In this document: positions 1 to 8,068 of the stretch, piece after piece
Position numbering within the stretch: the first letter of the stretch is position 1
Layout of the letters: each line of letters begins with the position of its first letter
Assembly (NCBI RefSeq): GCF_024347355.1
Contig: NZ_AP025465.1
Coordinates: 1,612,001 to 1,676,000, forward strand
Reading direction: 5' to 3'
Origin: Vibrio chagasii
Lineage (GTDB): Bacteria; Pseudomonadota; Gammaproteobacteria; Enterobacterales; Vibrionaceae
DNA: 64,000 bases
Position numbers and translations under genes: made by a program
The notes under the pieces: generated by a model
What the model saw: the letters and a program-made list of their open reading frames with translations, nothing else
Told to the model about the DNA's origin: nothing
Databases searched by the model: none

Positions 1-2
1 AT

Positions 3-245
3 TATGCATTCCTTTTACAAGATTTTTACGAACCTGTACACTGTCACAATTACATGATGCACTTGCTCGTAGAGGACGTAAAAAGTTGGTATCAGCATGT
101 ACAAAACTCTAATGTAATGGCGGAATTTGAAGTAACCGTTACCGAGGTGGTTGAGCAACCTTGGGGAATGCTTGAGTTTTGTATCACTGACCCAAGTGGC
201 GTGTTATGGCGCGTTGCCGAGAACATAAGGCCGCGTAACTCGTAA
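3..245 (+). CDS. VOC (glyoxalase/bleomycin-resistance) family protein, C-terminal part, cut by window edge
   Basis: The reading frame is open to the first base of the window, so the true start lies outside. The visible ~80 residues end in a pattern typical of the last beta strands of a vicinal-oxygen-chelate module (WGMLEFCITDPSGVLWRV), where the D-P-x-G turn and a metal-binding acidic residue usually sit. These proteins are small metal-dependent lyases, dioxygenases or drug-binding proteins; the substrate cannot be told from the fragment. A shorter start at 54 is possible but would remove a needed beta strand, so I prefer the partial reading. Confidence 0.75.
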   Translation, partial: YAFLLQDFYEPVHCHNYMMHLLVEDVKSWYQHVQNSNVMAEFEVTVTEVVEQPWGMLEFCITDPSGVLWRVAENIRPRNS

Positions 246-333
246 CTTGTTTTGAGACCAATGAAACGCTTCAAATTATCCATATGTCGCTTTATTTATG
301 CCGTTCTTCGGTAATTATCAAATAGGTTCAAAC

Positions 334-942
334 ATGGATATAAAGGCAAAAATGCACAGCCAAGACGTTTATTACTGTGATGACGTTGATCTGGTCGCCG
401 AGCAAACGCAATGTTTAGAAGTGCTGTACGATTTCAACCACACTCGCCCGAGTGAAGGTAAAAAACGCCAACAAATTATGAAGCAACTCTTCGCAGAGGT
501 CGGCGAGGGTTGTTACATAGAGCCGCCACTACACGCCAACTGGGGGCGTCATACTCACTTAGGTAACAACGTATACGTAAACTTCAACCTAACGCTTGTT
601 GATGATACCGACGTATTCATCGGCGATAACGTAATGATTGCACCTAACGTAACCATCGCGACAGGCACACATCCCATCAGCCCAGAACTCAGGCTCAAAG
701 CCGCCCAGTTCAATGTTCCTGTCCGTATCTGCAACAACGTATGGCTTGGCGCGCGCACAGTTGTTTTACCGGGCGTTACCATAGGTGAAAACTCGGTTAT
801 CGGAGCGGGCAGTATAGTCACCAAAGACATCCCAGCCAATGTGGTAGCTGTTGGTAACCCTTGCAAAGTAGTGAGAGAAATCAACGAACGCGACCGAGAG
901 TACTACCACAAAGATCGCCGTATACCAGAAGAGCTTAAGTAA
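334..942 (+). CDS. Maltose/galactoside O-acetyltransferase family protein (LacA/Maa-like)
   Basis: Left-handed beta-helix acetyltransferase that would move acetyl from acetyl-CoA to a sugar hydroxyl. From the ATG at 334 it is 202 residues, close to the ~200 usual for LacA. An N-terminal Mac-type helical segment (residues ~5-60) precedes hexapeptide repeats (IGDNVMIAPNVTI, VWLGARTVVLPGVTIGENSVIGAGS). The catalytic histidine is in GTHP (about H113). An upstream in-frame ATG at 298 would add 12 residues without family similarity, so I did not use it. No attC follows, so this gene is probably outside the cassette array that starts further right. Confidence 0.88.
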   Translation: MDIKAKMHSQDVYYCDDVDLVAEQTQCLEVLYDFNHTRPSEGKKRQQIMKQLFAEVGEGCYIEPPLHANWGRHTHLGNNVYVNFNLTLVDDTDVFIGDNVMIAPNVTIATGTHPISPELRLKAAQFNVPVRICNNVWLGARTVVLPGVTIGENSVIGAGSIVTKDIPANVVAVGNPCKVVREINERDREYYHKDRRIPEELK

Positions 943-971
943 GCCGTATTGACCAGATTCTTAATGTGTGT

Positions 972-980
972 GGGGGGGGG
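972..980. repeat. Homopolymer of nine G
   Basis: Nine consecutive G follow TGTGT in the non-coding stretch between the acetyltransferase and the first cassette. It is not within a gene. It may be a replication-slippage site or an error-prone base call. Confidence 0.8.
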
Positions 981-986
981 CATACT

Positions 987-1010
987 AGACAGAAAAATTC
1001 CGCATTTTCT
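987..1010 (+). repeat. Degenerate half-copy of the 42-bp near-palindrome
   Basis: The stretch starting CTAGACAGAAAAATTC at 985 matches the left half of the near-palindrome at 1090-1131 and is followed ~15 bp later by CTAGCTGTGATA, similar to the GAGCTGTTATGC that follows the full copy. It lies about 100 bp upstream in the same orientation, so the unit seems tandemly repeated here. Confidence 0.5.
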
Positions 1011-1089
1011 CTAGCTCCGCCCCTAGCTGTGATATAAGCCATTGTTATATAATGATTAGATTGCACATAAGGTGTGAACGATAGAAACT

Positions 1090-1131
1090 AGACAGAATTA
1101 TTCTGCATTTAAATACAGAATTTTTCTGTCT
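1090..1131. repeat. 42-bp near-palindrome at left edge of cassette array (copy 1)
   Basis: The sequence is centred on ATTTAAAT (about 1107-1114), and its arms AGACAGAA...ATTCTG and CAGAAT...TTCTGTCT pair almost perfectly. It is followed by TAATAGAGCTGTTATGC. A second copy at 56817-56858 has the same architecture, similar left flank (AGATTGC..., GAAACTAGA) and the same CTGTTATGC tail. Each copy lies just upstream of the first cassette gene of an intact array. GTTATGC resembles an integron core site, so an attI-like or unusual attC-like role is possible but not shown. Confidence 0.7.
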
Positions 1132-1227
1132 AATAGAGCTGTTATGCGTCAGGGCTAAAATTGGACTAATAATATGAAGTAATTTCATGGTATGTTTGCC
1201 GCCTAACATCTATTAACGGGAAATTTC

Positions 1228-1578
1228 ATGTTAAATCGTGGCGCATTATTACTCCGATATACTCAAGAAGCAGTGGATTGGCTGAACAAAGTTGATACAA
1301 CTGGAGTTTCTGACTTGACGGTAGAGTCTGCAAATGAAGATCGCACTGTATATTTAGTAAGTAGTGAAGTCGCTGATTCACCTGATACAGTCAAAGAGTG
1401 GGTGAAATTGAACTGCGATGTACTTTTTGAGGGTGAACTGTTTGATTGGTATGTAGACCAATCACTTTGGCCGCAAAAACGTAACTGGGCGTTGTTTCAA
1501 AAGTGGTTCAAAATCGAGTGCCACTCAGTCATTGAAGATACCATGTTAGGCTCTCCGATCGTGGATGAAGACGCATAA
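1228..1578 (+). CDS. Hypothetical integron cassette protein, 116 aa
   Basis: Small acidic soluble protein without signal peptide or membrane segment. I do not recognise a domain with a named function, but proteins beginning MLNRGALLLRY with a WLNK...SANEERTVYL-like body are frequent in vibrio superintegron cassettes. The stop codon lies inside the R'' end of the downstream attC, the usual cassette layout. The start ATG follows GGGAAATTTC, a weak ribosome binding site. First clear cassette of the left array; its attC is interrupted by an IS1111-type element. Confidence 0.8.
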   Translation: MLNRGALLLRYTQEAVDWLNKVDTTGVSDLTVESANEDRTVYLVSSEVADSPDTVKEWVKLNCDVLFEGELFDWYVDQSLWPQKRNWALFQKWFKIECHSVIEDTMLGSPIVDEDA

Positions 1579-1697
1579 CAAAGCGTTTAAGACAGATTCC
1601 CAACGCCTGGCATTTTTAGTGCTATCGTTGGGTTTTGTGTTTACGGTGCTGTAGTTAGGTTTTGTGGTAGCGTTGCTCACTACTTAACGCGGCGTTG
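1573..1697 (+). repeat. attC site (VCR-like), interrupted at its R' end by an IS
   Basis: R'' GCATAAC at 1573 overlaps the stop of the preceding gene; the conserved left block (GATTCCCAACGCCTGGCATT) and the right block (GCGTTGCTCACTACTTAACG) are present. It ends GGCGTT where the IS begins. The R' core is split by the insertion, so recombination here is probably abolished. Confidence 0.9.
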
Positions 1698-1963
1698 ATA
1701 TGACCCCCACTGTCAATTAAAAACGTAGAAGTTTCTGCTCCCTCATTTCAGAGCCTTTGTTCATTTTGGGATAGTGTTACCGCATAGATGAAGCAAGTAA
1801 TGTCGTCGGTTCTCATGCTGATATACGTGGATTGCTCATCGTTTGATGAGTAGAGCCTACTTTACTTGTTCCGTCGTAGCACCTGTCTTCAGTCTATGCT
1901 CGTGGTTCAATACAGCCGAAGCTATATTGCCGTCCTAACGCCGTCGGTGTTTGTGCCACTCCC
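1697..1963 (-). ncRNA. Putative seekRNA-coding region of IS copy A (inferred)
   Basis: Non-coding stretch between the IS left end and the deletion junction, near-identical to the same 267 bp in copies B and C. In IS1111-group elements the guide (seekRNA/bridge RNA) is encoded downstream of tnp, which is exactly this position. The RNA itself and its ends are inferred from position, not seen. Confidence 0.45.
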
Positions 1964-2465
1964 CATTCACCGTTGCTTGGATATTATTGCGAAGAAGAAA
2001 GCCCTTGAGTTGGAACTTTGCGTCTTTGAGATCTTTCATTGCCATTTCTCTGGCACGCGAGAGATCTCGAATAGCTTCATCTTCGGCTTCTGGTACATAG
2101 ATGGGTGTAAGCTCTTCGGCTTTTAACAGCTTGGCGAGCTTTGCTGCGTCTCGTTTGTCAGTTTTAACTCTATCGCCTGGCTTCTTAGGTATAAGTGATG
2201 GAGCGACGACATAGCAGCAGTGTCCAAGGCTCGTAATCAGGCGATAAGTCCAGTAACCACATGGTCCTGCTTCATAGACAAAGTGCAGAGTGGCTTTTGG
2301 ATACTTGGATTGCAGTTGTCTGGCCAATTTAATAAGCGCGGACTTGTTAGATTTAATACGGCCAAGGTGTTGTGGGTTTGCCCCTCGATGTTCTTGTAAA
2401 ACAGCGACTTGAATAAATGACTTATGCGTATCTAAGCCAATGAAAATTATGCTATCTTTACTCAT
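1935..2465 (-). pseudogene. IS110-family (IS1111 group) transposase, C-terminally truncated
   Basis: Starts at the ATG (2463-2465) preceded by GGAGG, as in the full copies. The N-terminal DEDD RuvC-like domain is intact: D12 (GLDTHKS), E65 (VYEAG), D103 and D106 (KTDKRDAAKL). The frame runs through the deletion junction at about residue 166 and ends after a short unrelated tail (HKHRRR). The Tnp20 domain with the catalytic serine is gone, so it cannot transpose alone. It could act only as a partner or inhibitor of full-length transposase; that is speculation. Confidence 0.9.
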
Positions 2466-2586
2466 GCTAGCCTCCAAATTTAGTTGTTTGACGCACTAAT
2501 TATGGCTCTGGCTTAAAGCTAACCCACTATATTGGAGGCTAGCACCTTTCGTGGGGGTCATTATGTCTATGTACATAGGAGGGGCA

Positions 2587-3189
2587 GTGAAAAATACAGT
2601 ATTAATAGATTTTGACGGTGTAATTCGTCATTGGTCCAATATTGAAATGGAAGAGTATGCTGATACGTTGGGACTAGTACGCAACCCTTTGTTCACATGT
2701 GCTTTTTCTGAAAAGCACCTAATTCCCGCAATCACTGGCAAAATTTCTCATGATGAATGGTGTAACAATGTTTGTTACGACTTGTCGCTAGTTCATGGTG
2801 AGAGTACGGCGGCAAAGTTGGTTAACAAGTGGCGTTCACTGAACGCTGAGATTGACTATGAGTTCCTTAATAATATCCGAAGCCTACTTTCTAACGGTAG
2901 GGTTGTTTTGGTCACCAATGCGACAAGTCGATTAAACAATGACCTTGTTAACGTGGGTTTAGAGAAAGCATTTGATGAAATTGTTAACTCGTCAGAAATC
3001 GGCATTGCCAAACCTGACTTTTTGTTTTTTCAACGCTTATTGAAGCGCCTCAGGGTAAAGTCGAAGCATTGCATCTTTATTGATGATACCCATCGAAATG
3101 TGGAGGCCGCTAGGGCTATGGGGATTGAAAGTCTTTTACATACTAGTACAAAGGAAACACTGGATTTCATCAAAGATAAATGTACATAA
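2587..3189 (+). CDS. HAD-superfamily hydrolase (cassette gene)
   Basis: Predicted phosphatase of the haloacid dehalogenase fold, about 200 residues. Motif I LIDFDGVIRHW (D8, D10) lies at the N-terminus, motif II is VTNAT, and motif III/IV is KPD...FIDDTHRN. I chose the GTG at 2587 because GGAGG lies just upstream (AGGAGGGGCA), whereas the in-frame ATGs at 2563 and 2569 fall in the end of the IS. The IS end therefore directly abuts the cassette's ribosome binding site. Substrate unknown. An attC follows the stop codon. Confidence 0.88.
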   Translation: MKNTVLIDFDGVIRHWSNIEMEEYADTLGLVRNPLFTCAFSEKHLIPAITGKISHDEWCNNVCYDLSLVHGESTAAKLVNKWRSLNAEIDYEFLNNIRSLLSNGRVVLVTNATSRLNNDLVNVGLEKAFDEIVNSSEIGIAKPDFLFFQRLLKRLRVKSKHCIFIDDTHRNVEAARAMGIESLLHTSTKETLDFIKDKCT

Positions 3190-3304
3190 CCAAGCGTTCA
3201 ATTGGACAACCAACGCTTAGCAGTTTTGGCTCACAGTTTGGTTTTAGTGTTTATGTCACAATGCTTTAAGTTTGTGGCTGCGTTGTCTGCCTATTAACGC
3301 GGCT
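3184..3304 (+). repeat. attC site, interrupted near R' by IS D
   Basis: Begins ACATAACCAAGCG over the stop of the HAD gene, contains CCAACGCTTAGCAGTTTT and a TTGTCTGCCTATTAACGCGG right block. IS D starts at about 3304; the displaced R' GCGTTAGGC is found at 4665-4673 on the far side of the IS. Confidence 0.85.
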
Positions 3305-4662
3305 ACATGGATCCCCCCGGTTGTCAAACATCCGCTAAACTTATGTTGATGGGTTTTGGACTGCCGCTCTACATTCGGCCTACTTATCGACGATTCGCAT
3401 ACGTCGTGGCCCTGATGACTTTGCGCGACTGCGGTGCCTTATTCGTTAGATGGCATCTAGTGTGTCCACCGCATTAACAGGCTCTCCGCAAGTGGTCTTA
3501 ACCTATCTCCATCATTAGCGTCTGCAATGACCCGGTGGGTTTAACTCTTTATGCTGCTTAAGTTTCTACTTAAGCAGCATAGTTTTCATATTCTGTTTGA
3601 TTGTGTAAAAGCGACCATATAATTCGTGCGTTCTTCGCGGCAAGTGCCACTATCGCTCGATTCATTCCTCTGCGCTCTAGAACGCCTCGACACCACTGAC
3701 TTAACTTATCTTGCTTGTCGCCAAGGTTGGCAATCACGGTCCTTGCCCCGTGAACTAATAGTGTTCGCAAATATTTGTCGCCGTGTTTGGTTATCCGGCC
3801 TAAACGAGGCTTTCCTCCTGTGGAATATTGCTTTGGTACTAAGCCTAGCCATGCAGAAAAATCACGGCTTTTATCAAATTGAGTGCCATTGCCTATCGAA
3901 GCGAGTATCGCAGTCGCGGTCTGAGGGCCAATGCCCCGAACCTTCATCACTCGTTGAACATTAGTGCTGACCTTAGCAAAAGAATCGAAGACTTGCTCAG
4001 TATCGGCGATACGTTGATTGAGTTCGTCAAGGTGATGATAAGCATCGGCTATCACCGTTCTTGCGAGGTGTGGCAGTTCATTTTCTGCATCTTCGAGCAT
4101 TAAGGGAACCTGTTTCATCAATGAAGAGTGACCAACAGGAATGATTAATCCGAATTCTGAAAGCAGGGCACGCATGCGATTCATAAGCGCGGTGCGTTCA
4201 CGAACCCAATGTTCTCTCATTCTATGTACCGATATAGGATAGCTTGCTGCTCGGGGGATTTTACGGGCACAAAGTGAGTTGATGGGCGCTGAACAGCTTC
4301 GCATATGGCAGCAGCATCATTAAGGTCGTTCTTTCCCTTAGTTCGATAAGGAACTACGTATTTAACGGCCATGATACGGGCGTCGTGACCCAGTTTATTG
4401 AGTGTTCTGCCCAATAATGTGCACCACCACACGCTTCAACGCCTATACGCATGAGTGGCATATTTGCTATTGTAGTCAGCAGTTTAGAGCGAGTTACTGA
4501 CTTATGAAGTATGACCTTACCGTTTTGGTCTATGGCATGAAGACTAAAGTGGTTTTTTGGCTAGGCCGATACCGCAGAAATAAGAATAATTAGAAATAGT
4601 GCCTCCGGTGCAATTAAGTACCACATAAGTTTGGCAGATCCTCGGTAGGGGGAATCCATGTC
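3304..4662 (-). mobile_element. IS1111-type IS D, decayed, inserted in attC
   Basis: Ends ACATGGATCCCCCC (left) and AGGGGGAATCCATGT (right) form subterminal inverted repeats like those of the 57.5-58.8 kb element. The transposase gene (minus strand) is broken by several frameshifts. About 260 bp of non-coding DNA lies downstream of tnp at the left end, the IS1111-group layout. Sits in the attC between the HAD and methyltransferase cassettes. Confidence 0.85.
3570..4600 (-). pseudogene. IS1111-group transposase, frameshifted
   Basis: Reads as three pieces: the N-terminus around 4433-4600 in shifted frames, a middle piece 4217-4432 and a C-terminal piece 3570-4304 with the Tnp20 domain (VRGIGPQTATAI, GLVPKQYSTGGKPRLGRI). 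The expected GVDLAKN start motif reads GIGLAKN, so the first catalytic Asp is changed to Gly, and there is a run-length frameshift at AAAAAA just after it. The original start codon looks lost. Clearly inactive. Same subgroup as the tnp at 57.7-58.7 kb but a distinct element. Confidence 0.85.
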
Positions 4663-4697
4663 ATGCGTTAGGCTGCAAAATTAATATACGGAAAAAA

Positions 4698-5471
4698 ATG
4701 GATTATTTGAGTATAAATAAAGAAGCATGGGATAAAAGAACCAAGGTACACGTTGAATCGGAGTTCTATGATATCGCATCATTTAAGAATGGTAGATGTT
4801 CTCTAAATCCAATCGAGCTAAAACAAGTAGGAAATGTTCAAGGAAAGTCTCTATTGCACCTACAGTGTCATTTTGGTCAAGATACCTTGTCTTGGGCTCG
4901 CTTAGGTGCAGAGGTCACAGGTGTCGATTTATCTGCTAATGCAATCAAGCATGCTAATTCACTAAAAAAGGCTTTGGATTTAAAAGCGGATTTTATTGAA
5001 AGTGATGTTGTTCAATTTGGTCATGAAAATAAGCAACAATTCGATGTCGTATTTACTTCATACGGTGTGTTGTGTTGGCTACCCAACTTAGTTGATTGGG
5101 CACAGACTATTGCCAAGTCACTAAAAGTCGGCGGGGAGTTTCACCTAGTTGAGTTCCATACGTTTCATGACTTGCTATCTGGCTACTCGTATTTTCCGGA
5201 TAGAGCGCCTGACGTTGAAGAGGGCGGCACTTATACAGAAAACTGCGATGGTACAAAATCAACTACGGTTACTTGGTCTCATCCAATAAGTGAGGTTATA
5301 AACGCCTTAATCGATACAGGTTTAAAGATTGAGTCTTTCTCTGAGCATCCATATAGCCCATATAACTGTTTTGATGATTTGGAGTCAGTACCAAACTTGG
5401 GATACCAAATGTTGTATAAAGGTCGACAGATTCCTTTGTTATATTCAATCAAAGCGCGAAAAGTCGCCTAA
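4698..5471 (+). CDS. Class I SAM-dependent methyltransferase (cassette gene)
   Basis: 257-residue Rossmann-fold methyltransferase. Motif I is LLHLQCHFGQDT (residues ~52-63), the acidic ribose-binding residue is in GVDLS (~76), and motif IV FDVVFTSYG is at ~117. An N-terminal helical segment (INKEAWDKRTKVH) is common in this subfamily of small-molecule methyltransferases. Substrate unknown. Its stop codon overlaps R'' of an attC that is now split by two insertion sequences. Confidence 0.88.
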   Translation: MDYLSINKEAWDKRTKVHVESEFYDIASFKNGRCSLNPIELKQVGNVQGKSLLHLQCHFGQDTLSWARLGAEVTGVDLSANAIKHANSLKKALDLKADFIESDVVQFGHENKQQFDVVFTSYGVLCWLPNLVDWAQTIAKSLKVGGEFHLVEFHTFHDLLSGYSYFPDRAPDVEEGGTYTENCDGTKSTTVTWSHPISEVINALIDTGLKIESFSEHPYSPYNCFDDLESVPNLGYQMLYKGRQIPLLYSIKARKVA

Positions 5472-5477
5472 CAAGAT
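5466..5477 (+). repeat. attC R'' end, separated from the rest of its attC by two IS
   Basis: GCCTAACAAG overlaps the methyltransferase stop. The matching rest of the site lies 2.5 kb downstream (about 7943-8033). Here the IS entered at the R'' side, not the R' side used by the other copies. Confidence 0.7.
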
Positions 5478-5539
5478 GATTGGACTCCCCATCCCCAATC
5501 CGCCTATCTTTTAATAGGAAGCAACACGGGAGTCTGATT

Positions 5540-6568
5540 ATGAAAAATCTCATTATTGGCGTTGATCTAGTCGCTAAGGTTATTCAAGTTTGCGTTTACG
5601 CAGATAAAAAGGCGCAATCTAATCGAGAAATGACACCGAAACAGTTCAGCGCTTATCTCAGTAATCTGTCACCCTCTCTGGTGGTGTTTGAAGCTTGCGC
5701 AAGCTCTAATTATTGGAATCAAATTGCCACATCTTTAGGCCACACTTCGAAGTTAATTTCCTCTCGTTTGGTTAAAGCGGTTCGTCAGAATCAAAAAACA
5801 GATAAGAATGACGCTTTAGCGATCATTCAAGCCTCACAGTTACCTGAAGTAACTTTCGTTTCTGGTAAGACGAATAGCCAACAGCAAGCGCAATCAATGC
5901 TGAAATTACGAGAGCAAGCTGTTAAACAACGGACGGCATTAAAAAATCAATTAATAGGATTGATGAGGGAGTTTAATCTTCCAGTCTCGAGGAACCATCA
6001 AGGCTTTACTCAATCGATAGAGCTGATTTTGGAAGACGCGGACAATGAGCTAACAGCTGATTTTAGGCATATGCTGAAAGTGTCACTCGACTTATATTTG
6101 GTTTTGTGCGAAGCCATTGATACTTATGATCATTCCCTTGATCAATGGATAAGGTCAATCCAAGAATGCCAAAAGTTAATGAAGATTGAAGGTATCGGTA
6201 AGTTAAACGCAGTTCATTTGTACATTGCTTTGGCATCAGGAGAACTTGGTCAGTTTAAAAAGGGAAAAGATGTTTCCGCTTGTATTGGCTTAACACCACT
6301 CCAACATTCTTCTGGTGGTAAAGCGAAGTTGGGACATATTGATAAACGGAAAAACTCAACGTTGCGCAGCCTATTAATTACTGGCGCAATGTCTGTGGTT
6401 CAGCAAGTCGTAAAACGCGATGCTAAAACAAAGAAAGAACAGTGGCTACAAGCATTAGTAGTACGTAGAGGTAAAAAATGTGCAGCGGTAGCGCTGGCAA
6501 ATAAAACAGTTCGTACCGCTTTTGCTATGCTTAAATCTGATACGGAGTATAGAGCATCTATGCTCTGA
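5540..6568 (+). CDS. IS110-family (IS1111 group) transposase, intact
   Basis: 342 residues from the ATG at 5540, usual family length. The DEDD domain has D9 (IGVDL), E51 (VFEACASS), and D88/D91 (KTDKNDALAI). The C-terminal Tnp20 domain has IEGIGKLNAVHLY and GLTPLQHSSGGKAKLG with the catalytic serine. A longer in-frame reading from a TTG at 5480 would begin inside the IS terminus and is unlikely. This is one of the intact transposases in the window, so it is a candidate for current activity. Confidence 0.92.
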   Translation: MKNLIIGVDLVAKVIQVCVYADKKAQSNREMTPKQFSAYLSNLSPSLVVFEACASSNYWNQIATSLGHTSKLISSRLVKAVRQNQKTDKNDALAIIQASQLPEVTFVSGKTNSQQQAQSMLKLREQAVKQRTALKNQLIGLMREFNLPVSRNHQGFTQSIELILEDADNELTADFRHMLKVSLDLYLVLCEAIDTYDHSLDQWIRSIQECQKLMKIEGIGKLNAVHLYIALASGELGQFKKGKDVSACIGLTPLQHSSGGKAKLGHIDKRKNSTLRSLLITGAMSVVQQVVKRDAKTKKEQWLQALVVRRGKKCAAVALANKTVRTAFAMLKSDTEYRASML

Positions 6569-6757
6569 CAGTTTGACAAAATGAAGCGTAAGATAAAAGT
6601 TAGGTGATACAGAATAGTCGAAAGAGGAAAAGCTCGCTAACAAGCATTGTACCCTAACAGCCGAAATTATCATTGAGCAGAGGTAGCTCCTCAATAGTAG
6701 CTCGTATATAAGCACGCGAATATCTATCGTTCTTTTTGTTGAAACGGGGGAGTCCAT
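6569..6757 (+). ncRNA. Putative guide (seekRNA) region of IS F (inferred)
   Basis: Non-coding DNA between the tnp stop and the right IS end. By analogy with IS1111-group elements the guide RNA is expected here. No RNA boundary can be read from sequence alone. Confidence 0.35.
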
Positions 6758-6780
6758 ATAAGAGACTATGGCGTCAATAG

Positions 6781-7737
6781 TTAATTTTTGACGCTATCTT
6801 TATTCCACATTGCGCCGTCTCTTAGCATTGAATTGAGTGTTACAACCATCTTTCTCATGCAGGCAACTATCGCTACTTTTTTAGGTTTTCCTGCCGCAAG
6901 TAATCGTTCATAAGTAGCCTTAAATACAGGGTTGCATTGGATAGCCGACATCATTGCCATGTACATGACTGTTCTAACTTGAGGCCGACTTCCTTTTATC
7001 ATCCGTTTGCCTTTGAAGCGTCCGCTCTCTCTTGTTATAGGTGCGACGCCAATGAGAGAAGAGGCTTGCTTGTTAGTGATAAAACCGAGTTCGGGTACAT
7101 TGCTAATTAGGGAGGCGGCTAGGATCTTTCCTACGCCAGGCATGCTTTGAAGGATGGTGTTCTTAGCTTGATACTCAGGGCAGCTCTCAATCAGCTTTTC
7201 TATCTTTGCCTCTACTTTTTCAAGCTGATTTTTTAGAGCGGTTAGAATCGGAGTAATAGTCGATAAGATGTTTTTGGGTAATATTTGTAGTCGGTTTCTT
7301 TCCATGGTTTGCATGGTGAGTAGTTGGTTCCGCCTTGTGACTAAGTCACTCATAAGGCGTATGTTTTCGCTTTTTAGCTTGGTAAGTTCGGGCTGAACTC
7401 GTTCGGCATAATGTGCGATGAGCGCGGCATCTAAACGGTCGTTCTTAGCTCGTTGATCAATGGCTTCAGCAAACCTTTTAATACGTAGTGGATTGGCAAC
7501 GACATAAGGCAATTTGGCTTTATCACAGGCGAGTATGAAGGGCATTTCTAATCGACCTGTAGCCTCGATAACGACGCGTTGAGGTTTGTGTTTCTTAATT
7601 GCTTTGATGGCATCGCTGATGCCTTTATCGGTGTTTGGTACGGTGAAGTAAATGTCGAGTGGACGGATATAGATATCTAATTGTGACTTACCAGTATCAA
7701 CGCCAATATTAATGTTTTGAAGTGTGTTTGTATTCAT
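6781..7737 (-). CDS. IS110-family transposase, intact
   Basis: 318 residues. DEDD domain: D14 (NIGVDTGKS), E58 (VVIEATGR), D100 and D103 (RAKNDRLDAAL). Tnp20 domain: MPGVGKILAASL and GVAPITRESGRFKGKR with the catalytic serine, ending GKPKKVAIVACMRKMV. Distinct in sequence from all other transposases in the window. Full-length and without frameshifts, so possibly active. Confidence 0.92.
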   Translation of the reverse strand: MNTNTLQNINIGVDTGKSQLDIYIRPLDIYFTVPNTDKGISDAIKAIKKHKPQRVVIEATGRLEMPFILACDKAKLPYVVANPLRIKRFAEAIDQRAKNDRLDAALIAHYAERVQPELTKLKSENIRLMSDLVTRRNQLLTMQTMERNRLQILPKNILSTITPILTALKNQLEKVEAKIEKLIESCPEYQAKNTILQSMPGVGKILAASLISNVPELGFITNKQASSLIGVAPITRESGRFKGKRMIKGSRPQVRTVMYMAMMSAIQCNPVFKATYERLLAAGKPKKVAIVACMRKMVVTLNSMLRDGAMWNKDSVKN

Positions 7738-7942
7738 AATAAGCTAACTCTTGCTTGCAAATGCGGGCTCGAGACCCAGAAGACTATTCGAGTGTGGTGC
7801 TTGGAGTTCTATCTGGCGTTCGTACTTGTTATCGGTCTCTCAATAGAGGAGCCACTGTTCAATCGAACTACCAGATAGAAGAACTTTAGTTGCAGCTAAA
7901 GTCTGGGTCTCACCTTACCCGATTGGAGTGCTTATTATCCAT
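7738..7942 (-). ncRNA. Putative bridge RNA region of IS G (inferred)
   Basis: Non-coding stretch between the IS end and the transposase start, the place where IS110-group elements encode the bridge RNA. It contains an inverted repeat GAGACCCAGA (about 7773) with TCTGGGTCTC (about 7902) that would close a long structured RNA, with a smaller TATCTGG/CCAGATA pair inside. Function is inferred from position and structure only. Confidence 0.45.
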
Positions 7943-8033
7943 ACAATTTGTTCAAGCATACAGCTAACAGTTGGCGATTTTGGTTTGGATTGAGTGTAGT
8001 GGTGGTTAGCTGCAACTTGACAAGGCGTTATGT
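7943..8033 (+). repeat. attC 3' part (completes the site begun at 5466)
   Basis: Reads TTGTTCAAGCATACAGC, then GTTGGCGATTTTGG, and ends TTGACAAGGCGTTATG. It is the missing right part of the methyltransferase cassette's attC, displaced by IS F and IS G. Confidence 0.75.
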
Positions 8034-8068
8034 ATTTTAATCAGTGTTTTAGGGTAACTGACTAATTA

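Larger units (their letters stand above)
1697..2572 (-). mobile_element. IS1111-attC-type IS, internally deleted copy (copy A, 876 bp)
   Basis: The left end GATATGACCCCCAC and right end GTGGGGGTCATTATGTCTATGT match the two full copies at 10549-12113 and 59536-61100 (1565 bp each). Subterminal inverted repeats ATATGACCCCCAC and ATAATGACCCCCAC are visible. Relative to copy B, 689 bp are missing (equivalent to 10816-11504), which removes the C-terminal half of the transposase. Both ends, the first 267 bp of the non-coding guide-RNA region and the tnp start region remain, giving a MITE-like non-autonomous element in the attC R' end. Confidence 0.88.
5476..6760 (+). mobile_element. IS1111-type IS F, apparently intact, inserted in the R'' arm of an attC
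   Basis: Left end ATTGGACTCCCC and right end GGGGGAGTCCATAT form subterminal inverted repeats. It carries one uninterrupted transposase on the plus strand with ~190 bp of non-coding DNA downstream of tnp (6569-6757), the IS1111-group layout for a guide RNA. Its orientation is opposite to the other attC-inserted IS, which fits insertion into the inverted arm of the attC palindrome. Ends are set to about 5 bp. Confidence 0.82.
6763..7942 (-). mobile_element. IS110-group IS G, inserted next to IS F in the same attC
   Basis: Intact minus-strand transposase with ~200 bp of non-coding DNA upstream of tnp (7738-7942) and almost none downstream. That is the IS110-group layout, unlike the IS1111-type elements around it. 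No obvious terminal inverted repeats, also typical of IS110. The left border lies between IS F's right end and the tnp stop, the right border near ATTATCCATACAA where attC sequence resumes. Borders approximate. Confidence 0.75.

Noticed and set aside
1866..2126. Open frame on the plus strand across the IS copy A
   Set aside because: It is the antisense of the transposase; the same frame occurs in copies B and C (11485, 60472).
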